Origin: an uncultured Clostridia bacterium
GTDB lineage: Bacteria > Bacillota > Clostridia > TANB77 > CAG-508
Reading direction: 5' to 3'
Assembly: GCA_934157035.1 (NCBI GenBank)
Contig: CAKPHG010000002.1
Span: 186,001-250,000 of the forward strand
Length of the DNA stretch: 64,000 nucleotides
Each line of letters opens with the position of its first letter. Position 1 is the first letter of the stretch. Made by a program: the position numbers and the translations under genes. Under the pieces are notes generated by a model. It was given only the letters and a program-made list of their open reading frames with translations. It was not told the DNA's origin and ran no database searches. Shown one piece after another: positions 1 through 8,700 of this stretch.

Positions 1-1099
1 ATAATCCATCTATTTTCTTATATTCTAAAGATAATTTTAAATCTGCAGGATTAATACAATCATATTCTATTGCGTATGCAGGCCTTGTAAATTCTGCATG
101 TTCTAGTCCTGGAAGAGTTCTATACATTGCTATTTGCACATCTTCTGGAAGAGATGAACTCATTCCTTGAATATACATTTCGTCCGTATTTCTTCCTATT
201 GGCTCTACAAATATTTGGTGTCTTTCTTTATCTGCAAAACGAACTACTTTATCTTCTATAGATGGGCAATATCTAGGTCCTGTTCCCACAATTTCTCCAC
301 CGTATAAAGGTGAACGGTGTAAATTTTTACGTATTATTTCATGAGTTTTTGCGTTTGTATATGTTAAATAACATGGTAATTGCTCTACACTATCATCTAT
401 TTTATCTTCAAAAGAAAATGCCTCTGGATGCTTATCTCCCTCTTGTATTTCCATCTTCGAAAAATCTATACTATTTTTGTTTATTCTTGCAGGAGTACCT
501 GTTTTAAATCTAACTAAATCTACTCCTTCTCTTTTTAAAGCCTCTGATAATTTATTTGCTGGGAATACTCCATCTGGTCCACTTTCAAAAGAAACTTCTC
601 CTATGAATATTTTTCCTTTTAAATATGTACCTGTTGCTACAATAATACAATCTACATCATATATTGCACCAATATTTGTTTCTATAGACTTTACTTTTCC
701 ATTTTCTACTGTAAAATCTACTATTTCAGCTTGTTTAATATATAAATTTTCTTGTTTTTCTAATGTATGCTTCATTTCTTCTTGATATCTTTTTCTATCA
801 GCCTGTGCTCTTAAAGAATAAACTGCTGGTCCTTTAGAGGTGTTTAACATACGCAATTGAGTATAAGTTTTGTCGATGTTTTTCCCCATTTCTCCCCCAA
901 GGCAATCTATCTCTCTTACTAAATGCCCTTTAGAACTTCCTCCTATGTGTGGATTACAAGGCATATTTGCAACAGCTTCTAGGCTAATAGAAAACATTAA
1001 TGTCTTCATTCCCATTCTTGCACAAGCTAGTGCTGCTTCGCAACCTGCATGTCCTGCTCCGATTACTGCTATATCATATTTTCCTGCATTATATTTCAT
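1..1099 (-). CDS. mnmG: tRNA uridine-5-carboxymethylaminomethyl modification enzyme MnmG (partial, C-terminus outside window)
   Basis: FAD-dependent partner of MnmE; together they build the cmnm5 group on U34 of several tRNAs. The reading frame starts at the ATG ending at 1099, eight or so bases behind AAAGGAG, and stays open to the left edge, so about 366 N-terminal residues of a roughly 620-residue protein are present. The N-terminus has the dinucleotide-binding pattern IGAGHAGCEAA at about residues 13-23, followed by the family-typical NMPCNPHIGGSSKGHLVREID stretch around residues 50-70. The usual downstream partner mnmE lies on the same strand 480 bp upstream in transcription order, as is common beside Firmicutes origins. 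The C-terminal tRNA-binding part cannot be judged. Confidence 0.95.
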   Translation of the reverse strand, partial: MKYNAGKYDIAVIGAGHAGCEAALACARMGMKTLMFSISLEAVANMPCNPHIGGSSKGHLVREIDCLGGEMGKNIDKTYTQLRMLNTSKGPAVYSLRAQADRKRYQEEMKHTLEKQENLYIKQAEIVDFTVENGKVKSIETNIGAIYDVDCIIVATGTYLKGKIFIGEVSFESGPDGVFPANKLSEALKREGVDLVRFKTGTPARINKNSIDFSKMEIQEGDKHPEAFSFEDKIDDSVEQLPCYLTYTNAKTHEIIRKNLHRSPLYGGEIVGTGPRYCPSIEDKVVRFADKERHQIFVEPIGRNTDEMYIQGMSSSLPEDVQIAMYRTLPGLEHAEFTRPAYAIEYDCINPADLKLSLEYKKIDGL

Positions 1100-1582
1100 T
1101 TTTTACTCCTTTCATAATTTTTTTTAAGATATTCTCTTATTAATTTATATATATATTCCTTATTAATTATTTTAAAGATGTGTCCCTTTCGGTTCATTTA
1201 ATTTATAATTAATATTTTTTTGTGAAACATTTTACTTTGTTTTTTATGAAACTTGAATTTTTGTTCTGTTGTTATTTTGACAATTTTAATATTCATTCTT
1301 GTGTGTTGTGTATGTTTATTTTGTTATTTGTCTTTTTGACTATTTGTTGTTTTTTATAAATATTTAATTACATTCTTCATAACCCTTGCTACTCTAAGGT
1401 TACAGAAAATATTTATTGATATTTATAGGTTAATTTTTATTGTTGTAATTTTACTTATATGTTTAATGTGTCGTTTTTTGACTTTCTTTTTAAAATCGTT
1501 TTTAAGGCTTTTTTATAACAGCAAAATAAAATTACTCATCTTTTAATTATTTCTTTCTTATTTTTTATTCTCGTGCGTTTCT
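1100..1582. other. Gene-free interval between mnmE and mnmG
   Basis: About 480 bp of extremely AT-rich sequence, T-rich on the plus strand. No open frame with a ribosome site, tRNA or strong terminator was seen on either strand. It presumably carries the mnmG promoter and leader, but I could not pick a convincing -35/-10 pair. Confidence 0.6.
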
Positions 1583-2965
1583 TTATTTTCCTAAGCAGAA
1601 TTTTGAGAATATTTCATTTATAATATCTTCTGATACATTTTCACCTGTTATTTTTCCTAAATCTTCTAAAGTTTGTTTTATTGAAATAGAAATTATATCA
1701 ATTGGCAAATTATTTTTTACTGCATTTATTGCTTCATTAATATTATTAATTGCATATTCAATTTGATTTTTATGTCTTATATTAGTAATAATTATTTCTC
1801 CATCTGTTTCCAAATTTTTAATTTGGAACATATTTTCAATTTCATTATACAACTCTTCTATTCCATTTCCGTTTTTAGCAGATATTTTTACTACTTTTTT
1901 ATTCAACCTTTTTAATTCTTCACTATTTTCTAAATTATTTTCTTTTAAATCTACTTTATTTAATAATATAATTGAATTTTTGCTTTCTGCTAATTTTAAA
2001 ATTTCTCTATCTTCTTCAGTTAAGTCTTTTGAATTATCTAAAATTACTAATACTAATTCTGCATCTTTAGCTATATCTATTGCTTTTCTTACACCAATTT
2101 CTTCTATTTTATCTGAAGTTTTTCTTATTCCTGCAGTATCTATTATTTTTAAAGGTATCCCTTTTATTGTTATAAATTCTTCTATTGTATCTCTTGTAGT
2201 ACCTTCTATTTCGCTTACTATAGCTCTTTCTTCTTTTAATATTTTATTTAATAGAGATGATTTTCCTGCATTTGGTCTACCTATAATTGCTGTTTTTATT
2301 CCCTCTTTTAATATTTTTCCACTTCTAAATGTATCTTTTAGGCTTTCTAATTTATTTTTTGCATTTTCCAAAATACCTAATGCTTTGTTATTTGTAACTT
2401 CTTCTATATCATATTCTGGATAATCTATAGAAGCTTCTATATCTGCCATTATATCTAGTAAATCATGTCTTATTTCATTTATTCTATTAGATAAATCTCC
2501 TTGTAATTGATTTATGGATGCTTTTGATTCTTTTTCTGTTTTACTATTTATTAAATCCATAATTGATTCTGCTTGTGATAAATCTATTCTTCCATTTAAA
2601 AATGCTCTTTTAGTAAATTCACCAGGTTCAGCTAATATAGCTCCATTTTTCAAACATTGCTCTAATATTTGTTTTTCTACAATCATTCCCCCATGAGAAT
2701 TTATTTCGCACATATCCTCCCTTGTATAACTCCTAGGATTTTTAAAAAAAGAAACTAATACTTCATCTATTTTTTCATTTGTTTCTGAATCTACTATTGT
2801 ACCATATTGTATGGTATAACCTTTTATTTTGTTTAAATCTAATTTTTCTCCTTTACTATTTTTAAATATTTTTTCTAATATTTTAAAGGATTCTTTACCA
2901 CTCATACGAATAATTCCAATTCCGCCATTGCCTATAGCCGTAGATATTGCTGCTATTGTTTCCAT
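1583..2965 (-). CDS. mnmE: tRNA modification GTPase MnmE (TrmE)
   Basis: G protein that works with MnmG on the wobble uridine of tRNA. The 460-residue length is standard. The N-terminal folate-binding domain begins METIAAISTAIGNGGIGIIR. A GTPase domain is inserted in the helical domain: P-loop GRPNAGKS at 229-236, DTAG at 276-279 and NKVD at 336-339. The protein ends in CLGK, matching the C-terminal C-[IL]-G-K motif whose cysteine is needed for the modification. The start is the ATG behind AGGAGGAAA. It follows the jag/yidC/yidD/rnpA/rpmH series on the same strand, separated from jag by a hairpin with a T-run. Confidence 0.97.
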   Translation of the reverse strand: METIAAISTAIGNGGIGIIRMSGKESFKILEKIFKNSKGEKLDLNKIKGYTIQYGTIVDSETNEKIDEVLVSFFKNPRSYTREDMCEINSHGGMIVEKQILEQCLKNGAILAEPGEFTKRAFLNGRIDLSQAESIMDLINSKTEKESKASINQLQGDLSNRINEIRHDLLDIMADIEASIDYPEYDIEEVTNNKALGILENAKNKLESLKDTFRSGKILKEGIKTAIIGRPNAGKSSLLNKILKEERAIVSEIEGTTRDTIEEFITIKGIPLKIIDTAGIRKTSDKIEEIGVRKAIDIAKDAELVLVILDNSKDLTEEDREILKLAESKNSIILLNKVDLKENNLENSEELKRLNKKVVKISAKNGNGIEELYNEIENMFQIKNLETDGEIIITNIRHKNQIEYAINNINEAINAVKNNLPIDIISISIKQTLEDLGKITGENVSEDIINEIFSKFCLGK

Positions 2966-2995
2966 ATTTTCCTCCTTCTATATTTTTATATTTAT

Positions 2996-3072
2996 TTAAC
3001 AAAAAAAGTCAAAGTAATAGATTAATATAAATATATAAAAATATACTTAAATTAAAATCTTCACTTTGACTT
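2996..3072 (-). terminator. Long-loop terminator downstream of jag
   Basis: On the minus strand AAGTCAAAGT (3072-3063) pairs perfectly with ACTTTGACTT (3015-3006) and is followed directly by a T-run. The loop is long (about 47 nt), so it may be inefficient. Confidence 0.55.
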
Positions 3073-3090
3073 CAGATTTTTGATATTAAA

Positions 3091-3783
3091 TTATTTTATT
3101 TTAGAAATAACTACTCTTCTGTTATCTCCTTCTCCTATGCTATATGTTTCTACTTTATTATTGTCTTGCAATTTACTATGTATTATTTTTCTTTCATATG
3201 CTGACATTGGCTCTAATGTAACAGATTTTCCTGTTTTTAATACTGTTTTAGAAACTTTTTGTGCTAACTCTTCTAATACTTTTTCTCTCTTTTCACGATA
3301 ATTTTCGATATTTAAAACTATTCTTATCTTATTATTGAAATTACGATTAGCAATATTAGATAATATAGTTTGCATTGCATTTAATGTTTCTCCTCTATAA
3401 CCAATTAATATACCCGCTGCATCGCCATTTATATCTATATATATAATACTATCTTCAACTTTTATTGTATATGATAACGAATTATCAATTCTTGGTAATA
3501 ATTCTTTTATAAAATTTTCAATTATTTTTTTTGCTTCTTCCAAATCTTCAATATTTGTATCATATTCTCTTTTGATTTTTTCTACTTTTTTTTCATTTTT
3601 ATTTTCTTTTAATGTTAATTCTACTTTTACTACTCTAGGTGTTAATATACTAAAAAAACTTTTTTTATTTTCATTTTCTAATACTTTAACATCTACTTTG
3701 TCTTTAGAAACATTTAATGCTTTTAAACCATTATCTATTGCTTCTTGCGTTGTCTTACCTTCTGAAATAATACTATTGTTCAT
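3091..3783 (-). CDS. jag: RNA-binding protein KhpB/Jag
   Basis: RNA-binding protein linked to cell-envelope and division control in Gram-positive bacteria. It is 230 residues with the usual three parts: an N-terminal Jag_N segment (IISEGKTTQEAIDNGLKAL at the start), a KH domain whose GXXG loop is YRGE near residue 129-132, and a C-terminal R3H domain beginning around YERKIIHSKL. The start overlaps the end of yidC by 11 bp, so the two are translationally coupled, a conserved arrangement near Firmicutes origins. Nothing is unusual about it. Confidence 0.93.
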   Translation of the reverse strand: MNNSIISEGKTTQEAIDNGLKALNVSKDKVDVKVLENENKKSFFSILTPRVVKVELTLKENKNEKKVEKIKREYDTNIEDLEEAKKIIENFIKELLPRIDNSLSYTIKVEDSIIYIDINGDAAGILIGYRGETLNAMQTILSNIANRNFNNKIRIVLNIENYREKREKVLEELAQKVSKTVLKTGKSVTLEPMSAYERKIIHSKLQDNNKVETYSIGEGDNRRVVISKIK

Positions 3784-4729
3784 TGTTTTCTTCCTCCTTA
3801 GATGTAGTAATTTTATTAATTATTAATCTTTCTAAAATCATAACCACATTACTTACAAGCCAATATAAAGCTAGTCCAAGTGGTGCAATAACTGCTATAG
3901 AAATAGACATTATTGGAACCATATAAGACATTGTGCTGTTCATTTGTCCCATACTATCTAGTAATTCGTCATCTTTTGATTTTTCTTCAGAATTAATTAT
4001 AACTTCTTTTTGTTTTTCTCTTTGTTTATTTTGTTGTTTTGTTGTTATTTTTATAGAAATAAATGATGTTATAACATATAATACTGGAATTACATAAACT
4101 CTCCAATCATTTAAACTCTGAGTTGGAACTTTACTTAAATCTAATCCCAAAAATTCCATATTAATCTTCAATTTTTCATAATTTTGTTTTTTATTTTCAA
4201 GTTCTTCTCTGTTTTCTACGTTTTCATCTTCTAATTGTTTTTGTATTTCATTATAATCACTTTGTATTCTAGATATTATTTGTATTTCTGGATAATTAGC
4301 TTTTTTGCCTTCATTTTCTTCATTTATTTTTGTTCTATATTCTTCTACTATTGCTTTTAATTCTTCATTTTTATTTACTCTTTTCATATATGTAAGAGGT
4401 TGACTTACAAGCCAGAAAACTGAAAGTATAATTAATACTTGTAATATTGCAGTAAAACATCCATTGAATGGACTCATTTTTTCTTTTTTATATAATTCTA
4501 TTGTTTCTTGATTTAATTTTTCAGGATTATTTTTATATTTAGTTTGTATTTCTTTCATTTTTTCTTGAAGCTCAGCTGACTTCTTCATTGTTTTTTGTTG
4601 TTTTATTGTAATAGGTATTAAAATTACTCTTAAAAGTAATGTAAATATAATAATTGCAATACCATAATTGTTAGTTAACTCATAAAAAAAGTTTAATGCA
4701 TATCCAAATATTTCTGATATAAATCCCAT
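3773..4729 (-). CDS. yidC: Membrane protein insertase YidC/OxaA
   Basis: Inserts and folds membrane proteins alone or with SecYEG. The 318 residues hold five predicted membrane segments typical of the Gram-positive YidC2 type. The first core segment carries the conserved hydrophilic-groove arginine (IIIFTLLLRVILIPI, near residue 34). The coiled cytoplasmic hairpin KQQKTMKKSAELQEKMKEIQ follows. A charged, mostly helical insertion of about 80 residues (roughly 120-200) lies between core segments and is longer than in many homologues. No lipobox is visible at the N-terminus. It is part of the rpmH-rnpA-yidD-yidC-jag string and overlaps jag. Confidence 0.95.
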   Translation of the reverse strand: MGFISEIFGYALNFFYELTNNYGIAIIIFTLLLRVILIPITIKQQKTMKKSAELQEKMKEIQTKYKNNPEKLNQETIELYKKEKMSPFNGCFTAILQVLIILSVFWLVSQPLTYMKRVNKNEELKAIVEEYRTKINEENEGKKANYPEIQIISRIQSDYNEIQKQLEDENVENREELENKKQNYEKLKINMEFLGLDLSKVPTQSLNDWRVYVIPVLYVITSFISIKITTKQQNKQREKQKEVIINSEEKSKDDELLDSMGQMNSTMSYMVPIMSISIAVIAPLGLALYWLVSNVVMILERLIINKITTSKEEENNEQ

Positions 4730-4753
4730 ATAAAGTTTCCTCTTCTTTCTTAT

Positions 4754-4972
4754 TTATTTTAAAGGATCATAACCACCTTTTGAAAAAGGATTGCACTTCA
4801 ATATTCTTTTAAATCCTAAAAAGCACCCTTTCAAAAAACCATATTTTTGAATTGCTTGTTTAGTATATTCTGAACATGTAGGATAATATTTGCATTTTAT
4901 TCCTAATTGCTCAATTATTTTAGAGATATATTTTTTATAAAAATTTATTAAAAAAATTCCTATTTTTCGCAT
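4754..4972 (-). CDS. yidD: Membrane protein insertion efficiency factor YidD
   Basis: Small amphipathic membrane-associated helper of YidC. At 72 residues it has the family core CKYYPTCSEYTKQAI followed by the GxxxGxxRIL..CNPFSKGGYDP signature. It overlaps the end of rnpA by 13 bp and sits 24 bp before yidC, the classic arrangement. Confidence 0.95.
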   Translation of the reverse strand: MRKIGIFLINFYKKYISKIIEQLGIKCKYYPTCSEYTKQAIQKYGFLKGCFLGFKRILKCNPFSKGGYDPLK

Positions 4973-5307
4973 TTTAATATTCCTGCTTTTTTAAATAAAT
5001 AATTCATATCTTCATGCACTTGGCAACATTTATATTTTTCTAATTTATCTTTATTCCATAAAAAAACTATATTATATCCTTTTAATAAATTTTCTTTTTC
5101 TATGTAATAACTTTCTCTAATTAAACGTTTTAAAAGATTTCTCTTAGTTGCTTTTCCTATTTTTTTACTTATAGCTATTCCTATCACATTTTTATTTTTA
5201 TTATTTTTAGTAATATAAATAGTTATGTATTTTCCTTTATAAAATTTACCTTTTGTAAGTACATTTTTAAATTCATAATTTTTCTTTAAAGTATCGATTT
5301 TTCTCAT
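4960..5307 (-). CDS. rnpA: Ribonuclease P protein component
   Basis: Protein subunit that helps the RNase P RNA remove tRNA 5' leaders. It is 115 residues. The RNR-type motif appears as ATKRNLLKRLIRESY (about residues 53-67), preceded by the beta-strand core VIGIAISKKIGKA. It is very lysine-rich, as the family requires. It lies downstream of rpmH, with a hairpin-plus-T-run between them that probably attenuates rpmH transcription into rnpA, and overlaps yidD by 13 bp. Confidence 0.95.
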   Translation of the reverse strand: MRKIDTLKKNYEFKNVLTKGKFYKGKYITIYITKNNKNKNVIGIAISKKIGKATKRNLLKRLIRESYYIEKENLLKGYNIVFLWNKDKLEKYKCCQVHEDMNYLFKKAGILKCEK

Positions 5308-5354
5308 TTTACTACTCCTTTTACAAAAGGCCTATCAATAAATAAAGTAAAATT

Positions 5355-5388
5355 ACAAAAAAGACCACATTTATATAAACTGTGGTCC
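5355..5388 (-). terminator. Terminator/attenuator between rpmH and rnpA
   Basis: On the minus strand GACCACA (5387-5381) pairs with TGTGGTC (5369-5363), followed by a T-run. The loop contains a further self-complementary TTTATATAAA. Confidence 0.8.
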
Positions 5389-5396
5389 TTCCAAAC

Positions 5397-5531
5397 TTAA
5401 GCACTTATTTTTTTTCTTCCTTTTGTACGTCTTGCTTTTAATACATTTCTTCCTGCTCTAGTTTTCATTCTTTTCATAAAACCATGTTCTTTTTGTTCTT
5501 GTCTCTTTTTTGGTTGGAATGTTCTTTTCAT
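5397..5531 (-). CDS. rpmH: 50S ribosomal protein L34
   Basis: The smallest basic protein of the large ribosomal subunit, 44 residues. It begins MKRTFQPKKRQEQKEHGF and continues with the hallmark RMKTRAGRNVLKARR segment. The start codon lies behind GGAGGTGCC. Its promoter is directly upstream and diverges from the dnaA promoter, the standard rpmH/dnaA arrangement that marks the origin. Confidence 0.97.
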   Translation of the reverse strand: MKRTFQPKKRQEQKEHGFMKRMKTRAGRNVLKARRTKGRKKISA

Positions 5532-5593
5532 TTTTGGCACCTCCTGTATTTATTTAAACCGTAAACGGATTATTCACTTTCATAAGCTTTATA

Positions 5594-5622
5594 ATTGTAT
5601 ATTAAAAAGTTGTTTATGTCAA
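5594..5622 (-). promoter_or_regulatory. rpmH operon promoter
   Basis: On the minus strand TTGACA (5622-5617) and TACAAT (5599-5594) are separated by 17 bp. It drives rpmH and probably the downstream rnpA/yidD/yidC/jag genes. Confidence 0.8.
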
Positions 5623-5660
5623 TAGTTTGATTAAAAATTTAATATTTTTTTTTAATTGTA

Positions 5661-5690
5661 TTGACTATTTAAACTTGTTTTTGATATGAT
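5661..5690 (+). promoter_or_regulatory. dnaA promoter
   Basis: TTGACT (5661-5666) and TATGAT (5685-5690) with an 18-bp spacer, about 95 bp before the dnaA start. A DnaA-box-like TTATTCACT at 5570-5578 lies upstream and could mediate autoregulation. Confidence 0.75.
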
Positions 5691-5785
5691 AAGAAAACAA
5701 TAGGGAAAAAGGAGTTTTATTGTATTATTTTAACTATAATTCATTTTTCTAAGAAAATTTTATATTTTTGGAAGGACTGAAAAAA

Positions 5786-7126
5786 ATGCCACAAAAAGAA
5801 TTAGATGAACTTCTTACAAAAGCAAAAGAACTCTTAAGAGAGGAAATGACTCAAATTTCATACGATACTTGGATTAAAGAGCTTGAAATACAAAGTATGA
5901 ACAATGGAAATGTTGTTTTACTTATTTCTACAAATTTCAATAGAGATACTGTAGAAGCTCGTTATCATTCATTATTAGTTAATACTTTTAACTATTTAAC
6001 AAATAAAGAATGTAGTATCACAATCCTTTCAAAAGAAGAATTAGAAAGTCAACCAAATAATTTCATTAATAAAGTTGAATCCGTTAATTATGGTTCTTTA
6101 AATCCTACATTAAATCCAAAATATACTTTTGACAGTTTTGTTGTAGGAAATAATAACCGTTTTGCTCATGCAGCTTCTTTAGCTGTTGCTGAGGCTCCTG
6201 CTACTTCATATAATCCTTTATTTATTTACGGAGGAGTAGGTTTAGGAAAAACTCACTTAATGCATGCTATTGGTAATGAAATTTTAAGAAATAACAAAAA
6301 TGCTAATATTTTATATGTTACTTCTGAAAATTTCACTAACCAACTTATTAATGCTATAAAAGATAATAAAAATGAGCAATTTCGTAATAAATATCGTAAT
6401 ATAGATGTCCTTCTTATAGATGACATCCAATTTATTGCGGGAAAAGAAAGAGTTCAAGAAGAATTTTTTCATACTTTTAATACTCTTCATGAAAACGGAA
6501 AACAAGTTATTATATCAAGTGATAGACCTCCAAAAGATATTAATCTTTTAGAAGATAGATTAAAATCTAGATTTGAATGGGGTCTTATAGCTGATATTTC
6601 TAATGCTGATTATGAAACTCGTTTAGCTATTTTAAGGAAAAAAGCTCAATTAGATAATATTATTATTGATGACTCTATATTAGCAAATATAGCTAATAGT
6701 ATAGATACTAATATTAGAGAATTAGAAGGAGCTTTAAATAAATTAGTAGCTAGATCATGTTTAATAAATAGTCCTATTACTATGGAAATGTCAGAATGGG
6801 CTATTAATGAAATAGTTTCATCAAAAGATAAAGTCATTTCTTCAAGTTTTATACAAGAAACTGTCGCTAAATATTTTAATATAGATGCTAAAGATTTAGC
6901 GGGTGCAAAACGTTCTAATGATGTTGTATTTCCAAGACAAATAGCAATGTATTTGTGTAGAACAGTACCTCAGCTTTCATTACCTCAAATAGGTAAAGAT
7001 TTTGGAAATAGAGATCATACAACAGTAATGCATGCTTGTAGTAAAATAGAAAAAGAAATGAAAGAAAATAAAAATACAAAACTAATTGTGGAAAGTGTTA
7101 AAAACATTTTATTAGCAAATGAATAG
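5786..7126 (+). CDS. dnaA: Chromosomal replication initiator protein DnaA
   Basis: AAA+ protein that binds DnaA boxes and opens oriC. I place the start at the ATG at 5786, preceded by GGAAGGA, giving 446 residues; an in-frame TTG at 5768 lacks a spaced ribosome site. Domain I spans about 1-80 and is followed by a short linker. The AAA+ domain has Walker A GGVGLGKT at about 149-156 and Walker B VLLIDDIQF with DD at 212-213. Domain IV ends in the DnaA-box-recognition helix GNRDHTTVMHACSKI near the C-terminus. It is followed directly by oriC and dnaN. Confidence 0.98.
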   Translation: MPQKELDELLTKAKELLREEMTQISYDTWIKELEIQSMNNGNVVLLISTNFNRDTVEARYHSLLVNTFNYLTNKECSITILSKEELESQPNNFINKVESVNYGSLNPTLNPKYTFDSFVVGNNNRFAHAASLAVAEAPATSYNPLFIYGGVGLGKTHLMHAIGNEILRNNKNANILYVTSENFTNQLINAIKDNKNEQFRNKYRNIDVLLIDDIQFIAGKERVQEEFFHTFNTLHENGKQVIISSDRPPKDINLLEDRLKSRFEWGLIADISNADYETRLAILRKKAQLDNIIIDDSILANIANSIDTNIRELEGALNKLVARSCLINSPITMEMSEWAINEIVSSKDKVISSSFIQETVAKYFNIDAKDLAGAKRSNDVVFPRQIAMYLCRTVPQLSLPQIGKDFGNRDHTTVMHACSKIEKEMKENKNTKLIVESVKNILLANE

Positions 7127-7440
7127 TTTATATTTAAATGAAATTTAATGTTTTTAAAAAAAGGTGTTTGGAAAAAACAATGTTTGGAAAAGAATATTAA
7201 AGTTCTTCTTACGGAATAGCTTGATTCGATATCCACAACTACTTGTGAATTTACTGTAGAAAACATGTTTATAACTAAATAATTCACATTTTAAAAATTG
7301 AATTGTTAATAACTTTAATATTTATCCACTATATTATCAACATCTAAAACATTACGCTTATAAACAATACACATAGTTTTCCACACAATCCACAACACCT
7401 ATTACTACTACTACTAAAATTATTTATATTATTATAAAGG
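7127..7440. other. oriC: Chromosomal replication origin oriC (dnaA-dnaN interval)
   Basis: The 320-bp gap between dnaA and dnaN holds several DnaA-box-like 9-mers: ATATCCACA 7229-7237, TAATTCACA 7280-7288, TTATCCACT 7322-7330, TTTTCCACA 7377-7385 and CAATCCACA 7386-7394. Each is one or two bases from the consensus TTATNCACA. They are followed by a trinucleotide repeat and an AT-rich tract directly before dnaN. Strand orientation of genes changes around this region, as expected at an origin. Confidence 0.88.
7377..7436 (+). other. Basal unwinding element with DnaA-trio repeats
   Basis: Two tandem box-like sites (7377-7394) are followed after 4 bp by CTATTACTACTACTACTA (7399-7416). These are six consecutive trinucleotides fitting the DnaA-trio pattern read on the opposite strand. 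An A/T-only tract (about 7417-7436) comes next. This order of boxes, trios and AT-rich DNA matches the unwinding element described for Bacillus subtilis. Confidence 0.8.
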
Positions 7441-7452
7441 AGTTTGATGAAA

Positions 7453-8568
7453 ATGAAAATTGTTTGCGAAAAGGAAAAAATCTTGAAAGCTATTAATTCC
7501 GTAACAAAAGCGGTAGCTTCAAAAACAACAATGCCTATATTAGAAGGTATATTAATTCAAACAAATGATAAAGAAGTTAAATTAACAACTTATGATTTAG
7601 AAATAGGAATAGAGTATATTATTGATGCAGATGTTAAAGAACAAGGAGCAACAGTAGTTAATGCTATAATGTTTAGTGAAATAATTAGAAAATTACCAGA
7701 TACAGAAATAAATATTTCATTAAATGATAAAAATTTACTAGTAATAGAATGTGAAGGTTCTTTATATAAATTAGCAACTATGAATCCAGAAGAATTTCCT
7801 GAATTACCACAAATAAATGTAGAGAATTCTATTCAAATAGAACAAAATACTTTAAAAGAAATGATAAGAAAAACAATATTTGCAGTAAGCCAAGAAGAAA
7901 ATAGACCTATTTTTACAGGATGTTTATTTGAAATAAAAAATAATAAACTAAATGTAGTAGCAGTAGATGGATTTAGATTAGCATGGAAATCTAAATTTTT
8001 ACAAAATAATAGTAATGATTTTACAGCAGTTATTCCTGGTAGAACATTAAATGAAGTTAATAAAATTATATTAGATTCATTCGATACTATAAAAATAGGA
8101 GTTGCTAAAAATCAAGCATTATTTGAAATGGAAAATTGTAAATTAGTTACAAGATTATTAGATGGAGAATTTTTAAATTATAGTAGCGTTATTCCAGAAA
8201 ATTGGGAGACAAGAGTAAGAGTAAATAAAAATAATTTACAAAATTGTTTTGAAAGAATTAGTTTAATTTCAGCATCTAGTATAGAAAAAGAAAAGAAATA
8301 TCCTGTAAAATTATCAGTAGATATAGGAAAAGTAACTATTTCTTGTACAAACCAAACAGGTGATGCTAAAGAAGAAATGTATGTATCTACAGAAGGACAA
8401 AATCTAGAAGTAGGATTTAATCCTAAATATTTCTTAGATGCACTTCGTGCAATAGATGATGAAGAAATTTTTGTAGATTTTGGTACAAGTATTTCTCCAT
8501 GTATAATAAGACCAGTAGATGATGGTGATTATATATATATGATATTGCCAATTAGATTAAAAGATTAA
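7453..8568 (+). CDS. dnaN: DNA polymerase III sliding clamp, beta subunit
   Basis: Ring-shaped processivity clamp for the replicative polymerase. The ATG at 7453 is chosen because the protein then aligns from residue 1 with the usual start (MKIVCEKEKILKAINSVTKAV, then SKTTMPILEGI); ATG 7447 and TTG 7444 are also in frame. The protein is 371 residues with the three-fold clamp architecture. The C-terminus ends in the typical MILPIRL. Ribosome site AAAGGAG is at 7436-7442. It lies directly behind oriC. Confidence 0.97.
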   Translation: MKIVCEKEKILKAINSVTKAVASKTTMPILEGILIQTNDKEVKLTTYDLEIGIEYIIDADVKEQGATVVNAIMFSEIIRKLPDTEINISLNDKNLLVIECEGSLYKLATMNPEEFPELPQINVENSIQIEQNTLKEMIRKTIFAVSQEENRPIFTGCLFEIKNNKLNVVAVDGFRLAWKSKFLQNNSNDFTAVIPGRTLNEVNKIILDSFDTIKIGVAKNQALFEMENCKLVTRLLDGEFLNYSSVIPENWETRVRVNKNNLQNCFERISLISASSIEKEKKYPVKLSVDIGKVTISCTNQTGDAKEEMYVSTEGQNLEVGFNPKYFLDALRAIDDEEIFVDFGTSISPCIIRPVDDGDYIYMILPIRLKD

Positions 8569-8700
8569 ATAAAAAAATAATATGAAAGGAGGTTTAAAGT
8601 TGGAAATTGGAAAATAGAAAAAAGTTATTCACAATTTAATAATAAAATGTGGATAAAAATAAGAATATTCTAGTTTTCAACTTCTAATCTCTAAATATAT
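8569..8700 (+). other. dnaN-recF interval with two consensus DnaA boxes and an orphan ribosome site
   Basis: TTATTCACA at 8625-8633 and TGTGGATAA (reverse of TTATCCACA) at 8648-8656 are perfect DnaA boxes in inverted orientation. Upstream, AAAGGAGG at about 8585-8592 precedes a TTG-started frame of only five codons (TTG GAA ATT GGA AAA TAG). Many Firmicutes carry a small S4-domain gene (yaaA/rlbA) here; it is absent. Confidence 0.7.

Noticed and set aside
310..1127. Plus-strand open frames in the first 1.1 kb
   Set aside because: They are antisense to mnmG, whose minus-strand frame is continuous and carries clear family motifs.
1178..1200. GTGTCCCTTTCGGTTC as a stray copy of the REP-like repeat at 34740
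   Set aside because: Only short scattered matches and no palindrome GTTCCGAATNCGGAAC; similarity is not beyond chance.
7015..7287. Minus-strand open frame over the dnaA end and oriC
   Set aside because: It has no ribosome site, overlaps dnaA and DnaA boxes, and its sequence is an antisense shadow.
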